DNA from: Patescibacteria group bacterium UBA2193 | Lineage (GTDB): Bacteria > Patescibacteriota > Minisyncoccia > Moranbacterales > DUUL01 | DNA length: 5,040 nucleotides | Reading direction: 5' to 3' | Assembly: GCA_002327335.1 (NCBI GenBank) | Contig: DCVH01000038.1 | Span: forward strand, 1 to 5,040 | Program-made: the position numbers and the translations under genes | In this document: piece after piece, positions 1-5,040 of the stretch | How the letters are laid out: each line of letters opens with the position of its first letter | Position numbering within the stretch: the first letter of the stretch is position 1 | The notes under the pieces: model-generated | What the model was told of the DNA's origin: nothing | The model's input: the letters and a program-made list of their open reading frames with translations, nothing else | The model's database searches: none

Positions 1-254
1 TTTCCATATAATTTCATTGACTTCCCCGATGAAAAACTTTCTTCGTATTTCCCTTTTCCGATGAAAATGCTTTTCCCTCCTCCTTTCTTATTTGCTTCTC
101 CAATGGCATCGCCGATTTTTGCAAATGGTTTTTCCTGGCTTCCATCTTCGTCTCCCGAAGCAGAGGCACTGACATAATAATCATAACCTTTCGCCTCCGC
201 AAAAAAGGGAAATGCAAAAAGTAGACAAAAAACTAACAAGTGCTTAAATTTCAC
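1..254 (-). CDS. Exported right-handed parallel beta-helix protein (DUF1565/pectate-lyase-like), N-terminal part, runs off the window
   Basis: The first 84 residues are visible, read leftward from a GTG at 254-252; the 3' part lies outside the window. The start is well constrained: an in-frame TAA (263-261) sits three codons upstream, and GTG gives a textbook signal peptide with a basic KFKH start, a hydrophobic LLVFCLLFAFPFF core and an AEA cleavage site near residue 21. A TTG at codon 6 is possible but would remove the basic residues. After the signal, residues 24-73 read YDYYVS, then a Gly/Asp/Ser loop, DGSQEKPFAKIGDAI, and IFIGKGKYEESF. This is the pattern that opens many secreted beta-helix proteins (YVS..G.D..DG....PF.tI..A......I.v..G.Y.E). 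Such proteins act outside the cytoplasm, often as polysaccharide-active or surface repeat proteins; the substrate here cannot be told. The gene is divergent from the efflux operon, so a functional link is unproven. It is easily missed because it lacks ATG and a ribosome-binding site and is cut by the window edge. Confidence 0.8.
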   Translation of the reverse strand, partial: MKFKHLLVFCLLFAFPFFAEAKGYDYYVSASASGDEDGSQEKPFAKIGDAIGEANKKGGGKSIFIGKGKYEESFSSGKSMKLYG

Positions 255-265
255 AATATTTTACT

Positions 266-295
266 ATTATATTTATTTTCGTCCAATCACTTGAA
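266..295 (-). promoter_or_regulatory. Probable promoter of the beta-helix gene
   Basis: On the - strand a perfect TATAAT occupies 271-266. An 18-bp spacer upstream lies a poor -35 candidate, TTCAAG (295-290), which matches TTGACA at three of six positions. Only 11 bases separate the -10 box from the GTG start, so the transcript would begin about 4-6 bases before the start codon, making it nearly leaderless. The -10 call is good by sequence; the -35 is weak and the region is AT-rich, so a chance match is possible. Confidence 0.45.
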
Positions 296-364
296 ATAAT
301 TTTACAATCATCATGCCAAAAAGTAAAGATGATTTATTTTCTGTTAAGCCAAGCTTCCACGTCT

Positions 365-393
365 TTGACAAAAAAATAGTTAACTGATAAACT
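365..393 (+). promoter_or_regulatory. Probable sigma70-type promoter of the marR-adaptor-RND operon
   Basis: A perfect TTGACA (365-370) is followed after exactly 17 bp by TAAACT (388-393), which matches TATAAT at four of six positions. Transcription would start near 400, giving a leader of about 24 bases before the ATG at 424. No other equally good promoter is seen before marR, and the gaps between the three + strand genes (4 and 9 bases) leave no room for intergenic promoters, so this site probably drives all three genes. Confidence 0.65.
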
Positions 394-398
394 ATTTT
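373..398. promoter_or_regulatory. Candidate MarR operator: 9-bp inverted repeat over the -10 region
   Basis: AAAATAGTT (373-381) and AACTATTTT (390-398) are perfect inverted repeats separated by 8 bp. The left arm runs into an embedded 8-bp palindrome, AGTTAACT (378-385). The repeat covers most of the spacer and all of the -10 box of the operon promoter. MarR dimers typically bind AT-rich palindromes of this size at such positions and block RNA polymerase, so autorepression is the natural reading. Binding is inferred from position and symmetry only. Confidence 0.55.
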
Positions 399-423
399 AA
401 TAACTTTTTTTAACTAGATAACC

Positions 424-918
424 ATGGCTAATTCACATTATTCCATCATTGAACCGGTAATCTATACCGCTTCCCGACTAGAAGTCATTTCTAATCGCTA
501 TCTTTTCGGACCGATTGGAATGAATATTACTAGCATCAAAATACTGGGACTTATCAATAAAAAAAAGGCAATCACCCCAAAAGATATTATGGAACTAATC
601 GGTGGAACAAAATCCAATATCAGCCAGCGTCTCGATTTTCTTGAAAAAAAAGGATTTATCAAAACACGCAAAAACACTTTTAGCGACAAGAGAAAAACTC
701 TGATAGCACTGACACCACTGGGAAAGAAAAAGCTTCGGGAAATGAAAAGCCATCTCAAAAAAACAAGTCTGGAACTGGAATCAAATTTCAGTGAAGAAGA
801 AATCCAACAACATTTCACATTTTTTAATAAATTAAATAAATTAATAGAAACAAAGGAAAAAGAATTTTCCAAGGGACTAATCAAAACCCCTCTTTCTAAA
901 AAATTATTTCTAACATAA
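424..918 (+). CDS. MarR-family winged helix-turn-helix transcriptional regulator
   Basis: This 164-residue protein has the length and layout of a MarR regulator, a homodimeric DNA-binding repressor that usually loses affinity for DNA on binding a small molecule. Residues 5-28 form the N-terminal helix. Residues 36-60 (SIKILGLI..., ITPKDIMELI) are the first helices of the winged fold. TKSNISQRLDFLEKKG (62-77) is the recognition-helix region and ends in the family's typical ..L..L...G.I. The wing is FIKTRKNTFSDKRKTLIAL (78-96), with D88 and R90 matching the D.R......LT..G signature and T97-G100 completing it. Residues 101-150 form the long, charged C-terminal dimerisation helices, and a basic tail of about 15 residues follows. 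The start is fixed by an in-frame TAG (415-417) two codons upstream of ATG; no Shine-Dalgarno motif precedes it. It is the first gene of the operon, four bases before the adaptor, so it most likely controls the efflux genes and itself through the palindrome at 373-398. The ligand is unknown. Confidence 0.88.
   Translation: MANSHYSIIEPVIYTASRLEVISNRYLFGPIGMNITSIKILGLINKKKAITPKDIMELIGGTKSNISQRLDFLEKKGFIKTRKNTFSDKRKTLIALTPLGKKKLREMKSHLKKTSLELESNFSEEEIQQHFTFFNKLNKLIETKEKEFSKGLIKTPLSKKLFLT
826..843 (+). repeat. Perfect 9-bp tandem duplication inside the marR gene
   Basis: AATAAATTA occurs twice back to back, in frame, and encodes Asn-Lys-Leu twice (residues 135-140) within the C-terminal helix region of the MarR protein. 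It adds one heptad-incompatible triplet at most and is probably a minor slippage product in AT-rich DNA with no separate function. Confidence 0.4.
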
Positions 919-922
919 TATT

Positions 923-1993
923 ATGAATAAAAAAATTATTATTGCAGCGGTTGTTCTTATTCTCATTTTTATCGTAACAATCGTTTTTTCTAAAAAACAA
1001 ACTCCTGCAGAAAATCCCGCTCCAAAAGACGCTTCTGTTGTCTCTGTTCAAAAAGTAAGAGACAGCACTTCCCTCCTCCAAATCGTTGAGTATCCAGCCA
1101 TAATTGCCGGCGATCAACAAATTTCTCTTGGCGCTAATTCTTCCGGGATTATTACTGGTCTCAATTTTGACTTGGGAGATAAAATATTTCAAGGAAATCA
1201 ACTAGCGGTGATTGACGAAATTGGAAATAATTCAGGAGTCGGTGACAATGGACTAAAAAGTTCTTCCATTCAAGCCCTTGAATTAGCAGAAAAATCAGCC
1301 GAGGAAAGATACAAACTGGCAAAAAGAAATTATGAAGATGATGACAGTTATGCCAACAAGAAAGCAAAAGAATTAGCAAAAATAGATCTTGAAGCAGCTA
1401 AAGTGAGTCTTAATGGCGCGCTTAACAGCCATTTTGTGACTTCCCCAATCACGGGCACAGTGACTCAGAAATTGGTTTCAAACGGAGACGCCGTTGTCGC
1501 TGGACAAAAGATAGCTATGATTTCAAAAACTGCCCTGACAAAAATTCAATTCTTTGTTGACAGAGAAGAATATTCAAATTTTAAAATTGGAACAGAAATA
1601 AAAATAAATGAAGACGGAAAAACTATTCCCGGAAAAATCATCAACATCGCACCCGAAGCTGACCCGGTAACAAAAAGATTTTTAATTGAGGCAGAGCCAT
1701 CAGAAAAAAATGCATTGCTTATTGGTTCCCTAATAAACGTATCTTTGGAATTAACTAAATTTCCAACTGCTCCAGGAAACCTGCTCCTCCCTCTTTCAGC
1801 AATCACCATCGGACAAAACGAAAGCAATATCTTTATTGCCGAAAATGAACGTGCCAAAAAAATAAATATAGAAATTCAGAAAGTTCAAGGGGAGCATGCA
1901 GAAATCAAAACTGATCTTCCGCTTGATGCTGAAATTATCATGAAGGGAAGCAAGCTTGTGCAAGATGGAGATGAGATATCAATTCAAAAATAA
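923..1993 (+). CDS. RND efflux periplasmic adaptor (HlyD/AcrA-type membrane fusion protein)
   Basis: This 356-residue protein would link the permease to the outside and stabilise the pump. Residues 5-22 are a single hydrophobic anchor after NKK; there is no lipobox cysteine, so it is held by a transmembrane helix and not by lipid. Residues 26-37 are a Pro/Ala-rich linker. The first half of the barrel-sandwich (lipoyl-like) domain is about 66-98 (GIITGLNFDLGDKIFQGNQL), and the second half is about 171-201 (SPITGTVTQKLVSNGDAVVAGQ). Between them, after a Gly/Asn-rich loop (101-110), lies an alpha-hairpin of roughly 113-168. The beta-barrel follows at about 205-283 and contains the conserved-type IAPEADPVTKRF (242-253); the membrane-proximal domain is about 288-356. 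The start is fixed by an in-frame TAA at 911-913; there is no Shine-Dalgarno motif. The gene begins 4 bases after marR and ends 9 bases before the permease, consistent with translational coupling. The hairpin turn (EDDDSY, 138-143) departs from the RLS docking pattern of TolC-dependent adaptors. The family call is firm; the transported substrate is unknown. Confidence 0.9.
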   Translation: MNKKIIIAAVVLILIFIVTIVFSKKQTPAENPAPKDASVVSVQKVRDSTSLLQIVEYPAIIAGDQQISLGANSSGIITGLNFDLGDKIFQGNQLAVIDEIGNNSGVGDNGLKSSSIQALELAEKSAEERYKLAKRNYEDDDSYANKKAKELAKIDLEAAKVSLNGALNSHFVTSPITGTVTQKLVSNGDAVVAGQKIAMISKTALTKIQFFVDREEYSNFKIGTEIKINEDGKTIPGKIINIAPEADPVTKRFLIEAEPSEKNALLIGSLINVSLELTKFPTAPGNLLLPLSAITIGQNESNIFIAENERAKKINIEIQKVQGEHAEIKTDLPLDAEIIMKGSKLVQDGDEISIQK

Positions 1994-2002
1994 TTTAACT
2001 AA

Positions 2003-5000
2003 ATGGAAAACTCAGAATCTAAAATTCAAGAGCAGGAGCAGAAATTTAAATCTTCCGACCTAGCTTATCTTGCTAAATTGGAATTCCGACCAGAACTTCG
2101 AAAAACTTGGTTTAATTTCTTTATCACTAATTTTCGAGTAGTGATTTTGTTGATTATCCTTATCACCGGCTGGGGAATTTATTCCTATATCAATCTTCCT
2201 CTTGAATCAAATCCGGAAATAAAAATTCCTATTGCTGTTATTGCCGATTTTTATCCAGGAGCCTCCCCCGCTGATGTTGAAGAATTGGTGACGAAAAAAA
2301 TTGAAACTAACATTTCCGGAGTTCAAGGAATTAACAAGGTTACATCAACTTCATCCAATTCATTTTCCTCTGTAACAGTTGAATTTGATTCCGACCAAGA
2401 TGTGGATGACGCCATTCGAAGACTTCGAGATAAACTGACAAACATTAGAAACGATATCCCATCTGATGCAGAAGACCCACAAGTAATTGAGATTTCATTG
2501 GATGATACCCCGATTGTTAATTTTGAATTAACCGGACCATATGACGGTTTCACAATGCGAACTCACGCAGAAAAAATTCAAGACGAATTGGAAAAAATTC
2601 CTGGGATCAGAGAGGTCAACGTTTCAGGCGGAAGTGAAAGCGAATTCAATATTTTCTATGATCCTCAAAAATTAACTTTCTATAATATTTCAATCGATCA
2701 AGCGAATCAAATCATCTCCGCAACTAATCGTGCCATCCCTGCTGGTAATTTTGAAGGAAAAGAATACAACTATCCCATTCGAGTTGATGCAAGATTTTTT
2801 GACACTGAAAGTTTGAAAAATATCATCATTCTCAGTACTGAAAATGGTGGCGTGGTCTATCTGAAAGATATTGCCAAAGTTGAAGAAAGTGCTATCAAGA
2901 AAACCGTCCTTTCTCGATTTTCCTTGGATGGGTCTCAACCGAAAGAAGCGATTTCAATCCAAATTATCAAAAGAACAGGGAGTTCAGTCATCGACACGAT
3001 TGATCAAGCCAAAGAGGTTGTTAATGAACAAGTTAAGATTTTCCCGTCAGGAATAACCTATTCAACCACTTCTAATCAAGCAGACTTGATCAAACAAGAT
3101 TTTGACCAACTAACCCACGACTTTTTTATCACTTTAATTTTGGTAATCGGAGTTTTGTTTCTGATAGTTGGATTAAAAGAAGCCTTCGTTGCCGGACTGG
3201 CAATTCCCTTGGTATTCTTTGTGACTTTCGGCGTAATGTCACTGACTGGAATATCCTTAAATTTTCTTTCAATTTTCTCGCTCATTCTTGCGCTTGGTTT
3301 GCTTGTTGATGATGCCATTGTGGTGGTTTCTGCTACTAAACAATATATGAAAACCGGAAAATATACTCCGGAAGAGGCAGTCCTTCTTGTTCTTCATGAT
3401 TTCAAAATTGTTTTAACGACAACTACCCTTGCAACTATTTGGGCATTTTTGCCTCTTCTCATGTCAACGGGAATTATGGGACAATTCATCAAATCAATTC
3501 CAATCACAGTTTCCGTGACTCTTGGCTCATCACTTTTGATTGCTCTCATGATTAACCACCCTCTCGCCGCCGTGCTGGAAAGAATTCGACTTACCAAAAA
3601 TTTCTTTTTTCTCATCATTGCCATGCTTTTAGGCATCGGGATATTCAGCATCACATTTCTTTCTTTTGCGGGATATGCAACCGCCACCGTTCTGTTCGCA
3701 ATAATTCTTTGGATGCTTTATTGGTATTTTGGAATTGGAAAAAATAAATTGGAAGAAAATAAAATTTTGGCTGAAAAAGAATGGGGCGATGACGAACTCA
3801 TCAAACTCAAACTTCGCACCCAAGGAAATCACGAATCAGAGGATTTCGCTGGAAAATTTATCCACGGAATTATTCATTTTGATCGTGTTCTTCCGATTTA
3901 TGAAAAATATTTAAGAAAAATATTGCACTCCAAAAAAAGTCGGCTAACTTTCATTTTTTCAGTACTTGCCCTTTTTGTTTTTGCCATCTCTCTCCCTGCT
4001 ACCGGAATTCTTAAAAGTGAGTTTTTTCCCGCTTCAAATCAAGATAATATCTCAATCAGCATGCGAGCTCCAGCCGGACTCAATCTTGAACAGATGGATT
4101 TAATTGTTCAAAAAGTCGAAGAACGACTCCTGGGATATCCTGAAGTTATTAGTTTTTCAACGCTTGTTGGAAGTCCTGGATCAGGATCGGGTATTTCAAT
4201 TTCTCAAAATAACTCCAACACTGCTTCGATTTTCATTCAACTCACTCCAACAACTGAAGAAAGAATCACTTCCTATGAGCTCGCAGACAAAATACGTGAA
4301 AACATTTCAGATATTCAAGGAGCAACCATTACAGTCAACGCCCCTCAAGGAGGACCTCCTGCTGGAGCGGCTTTTCAAGCTCAAATTTCCGGAGATAACC
4401 TCCAGACGATGGACAAAATTGCAACAGAACTCGAACCAATCCTGGATTCCATCCCTGGCACCGTTAACAGCGAAACATCACTAAGAGATGCCCCGGCTGA
4501 ATATACTTTTCGATTAGACCCAACAAAAATGCAATTCTATAAATTGAATGCCTCTTCTGTGGGAATGACTCTTCGAACGGCTATTTCCGGAACAAAAATA
4601 TCAACCGTAATTCTCGATAACAAAGATATTGATATTGTGGCAAAATTCGATGAAGAAAAAATCCCAACACTGGAAGCTATTCAAAATTTGCAAATACTGA
4701 ATTCGGTCAACCAAGCGGTTTTCATTAAAGATGTTGCAAAAATAGAACTCAAATCTTCCGTCGAATCAATCACTCGCATCGATCAAAAAAGAACCGTTCT
4801 TTTGACCGCTGACGTTAACGGGTCTACCAGTTCGACTGAAGTTGTTTCGGCATTTCAGAAAAAAATTGCCTCCGACTACAAATTTCCGCAAGGCTATGAA
4901 ATAACCTATGGAGGAGAAAACGAGCAAAATACTGAATCAGTCCAATCCATTCTCCGAGCAATGATTATCGCCGCGTTGCTCATTATCTCAACAATGATTA

Positions 5001-5040
5001 TTCAATTCAATTCCTTCAAAAAAGCCACCATCGTTTTGGT
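2003..5040 (+). CDS. RND-superfamily efflux permease (AcrB-like, HAE group), 3' end beyond the window
   Basis: The first 1012 residues of a proton-driven inner-membrane exporter are present; AcrB is 1049 residues, and I estimate about 1150 here. The ATG is preceded directly by an in-frame TAA (2000-2002), so no longer start exists. A polar, Gln/Glu-rich extension (1-35) precedes TM1 (about 46-65). The first porter/docking region is about 66-370 and includes DFYPGASPADVEELVTKKIE (82-101). TM2-TM4 span about 374-445; TM4 holds GLLVDDAIVVV with D436-D437, equivalent to the proton-relay pair D407-D408 of AcrB. TM5 is about 468-490 and TM6 about 502-521. Two extra hydrophobic segments (about 534-553 and 558-577) and a charged stretch follow, then an amphipathic helix (about 614-642) and TM7 (about 648-668). 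The second porter region contains EFFPASNQDN (673-682), EER (752-754) and GGPPAG (783-788). TM8 is about 986-1003. TM9-TM12, with the expected relay Lys in TM10, are not visible. The DD pair points to drug/hydrophobe (HAE) rather than heavy-metal (CusA-type) pumps. It is third in the marR-adaptor-permease operon. Confidence 0.93.
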   Translation, partial: MENSESKIQEQEQKFKSSDLAYLAKLEFRPELRKTWFNFFITNFRVVILLIILITGWGIYSYINLPLESNPEIKIPIAVIADFYPGASPADVEELVTKKIETNISGVQGINKVTSTSSNSFSSVTVEFDSDQDVDDAIRRLRDKLTNIRNDIPSDAEDPQVIEISLDDTPIVNFELTGPYDGFTMRTHAEKIQDELEKIPGIREVNVSGGSESEFNIFYDPQKLTFYNISIDQANQIISATNRAIPAGNFEGKEYNYPIRVDARFFDTESLKNIIILSTENGGVVYLKDIAKVEESAIKKTVLSRFSLDGSQPKEAISIQIIKRTGSSVIDTIDQAKEVVNEQVKIFPSGITYSTTSNQADLIKQDFDQLTHDFFITLILVIGVLFLIVGLKEAFVAGLAIPLVFFVTFGVMSLTGISLNFLSIFSLILALGLLVDDAIVVVSATKQYMKTGKYTPEEAVLLVLHDFKIVLTTTTLATIWAFLPLLMSTGIMGQFIKSIPITVSVTLGSSLLIALMINHPLAAVLERIRLTKNFFFLIIAMLLGIGIFSITFLSFAGYATATVLFAIILWMLYWYFGIGKNKLEENKILAEKEWGDDELIKLKLRTQGNHESEDFAGKFIHGIIHFDRVLPIYEKYLRKILHSKKSRLTFIFSVLALFVFAISLPATGILKSEFFPASNQDNISISMRAPAGLNLEQMDLIVQKVEERLLGYPEVISFSTLVGSPGSGSGISISQNNSNTASIFIQLTPTTEERITSYELADKIRENISDIQGATITVNAPQGGPPAGAAFQAQISGDNLQTMDKIATELEPILDSIPGTVNSETSLRDAPAEYTFRLDPTKMQFYKLNASSVGMTLRTAISGTKISTVILDNKDIDIVAKFDEEKIPTLEAIQNLQILNSVNQAVFIKDVAKIELKSSVESITRIDQKRTVLLTADVNGSTSSTEVVSAFQKKIASDYKFPQGYEITYGGENEQNTESVQSILRAMIIAALLIISTMIIQFNSFKKATIVL

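Noticed and set aside
14..217. A 67-codon ATG reading frame on the - strand
   Set aside because: It is an out-of-frame shadow of the GTG-started beta-helix gene. Its protein is low-complexity and basic with no signal or family pattern, whereas the overlapping frame gives a signal peptide and a known module.
255..423. Riboswitch, small RNA or intrinsic terminator in the divergent intergenic region
   Set aside because: The only strong symmetry is the short AT palindrome over the promoter. No GC-rich stem followed by a T-run and no conserved RNA motif was recognised.
498..884. A 128-codon frame on the - strand opposite marR
   Set aside because: The opposite strand encodes a complete, recognisable MarR protein. 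The antisense product is Ser/Phe/Leu-rich, as expected for the complement of an AT-rich gene.
923..1993. Lipoprotein adaptor
   Set aside because: The N-terminal hydrophobic segment is followed by FSKKQ with no cysteine, so there is no lipobox; a transmembrane anchor fits better.
3308..3313. Heavy-metal (CusA-type) RND permease
   Set aside because: TM4 has the Asp-Asp pair of HAE drug/hydrophobe pumps and not the single-Asp pattern of metal exporters; no metal-binding Met cluster was noticed in the visible porter region.
2323..4484. Several 60-126 codon frames on both strands inside the permease gene (for example 4104-4484 + and 3394-3687 -)
   Set aside because: The continuous RND frame from 2003 to the window end explains this whole region with conserved motifs throughout. 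The others show no family features.
1..5040. Alternative genetic code (TGA read as Gly or Trp), as in some candidate phyla
   Set aside because: The four frames contain no in-frame TGA, use TAA where a stop is visible, and encode Gly and Trp with standard codons.

Overview
This AT-rich window carries the start of an RND-type efflux operon on the + strand. A divergently transcribed, truncated gene for an exported beta-helix protein lies on the - strand. All four genes read cleanly in the standard code: stops are TAA where visible, TGG encodes Trp, and there is no in-frame TGA. None has a recognisable Shine-Dalgarno sequence. The Gly-GGA/Arg-CGA/AGA codon style, the unusual RND permease and the lack of an outer-membrane factor gene in view suggest an uncultivated lineage such as Patescibacteria/CPR (a Moranbacteria-like group is my guess). 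That assignment is inference, not something the sequence proves.

Layout. Bases 1-254 (-) hold the N-terminus of a secreted protein: a GTG start, a clear signal peptide with an AEA cleavage site, then a YYVS...DGS..KPF.KI.DAI...GKY.E module typical of right-handed parallel beta-helix (DUF1565/pectate-lyase-like) proteins. Bases 255-423 are a divergent control region. On the + strand it has a perfect TTGACA -35 box 17 bp from a TAAACT -10 box, with a perfect 9-bp-arm inverted repeat laid over the spacer and -10. On the - strand a perfect TATAAT lies only 11 bp from the GTG start. Bases 424-918 encode a MarR-type winged-helix regulator. Four bases later, 923-1993 encode a membrane-anchored periplasmic adaptor (HlyD/AcrA-type membrane fusion protein). 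Nine bases after that, 2003 to the window end encodes the first ~1012 residues of an RND permease (AcrB-like HAE group), up to TM8.

How they fit. The regulator, adaptor and pump are packed as one transcription unit, probably repressed by the MarR protein at the palindrome in its own promoter and released by a ligand, by analogy with other MarR-controlled pumps. The adaptor and permease would form the export complex, with the conserved Asp pair in TM4 carrying the proton-motive step. The pump departs from the standard model: it has a ~35-residue cytoplasmic N-terminal extension and an ~80-residue insertion between TM6 and the central amphipathic helix that adds two apparent transmembrane segments. 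The adaptor hairpin lacks the usual TolC-docking RLS pattern. Together these suggest a variant tailored to a cell envelope without a classical TolC partner.
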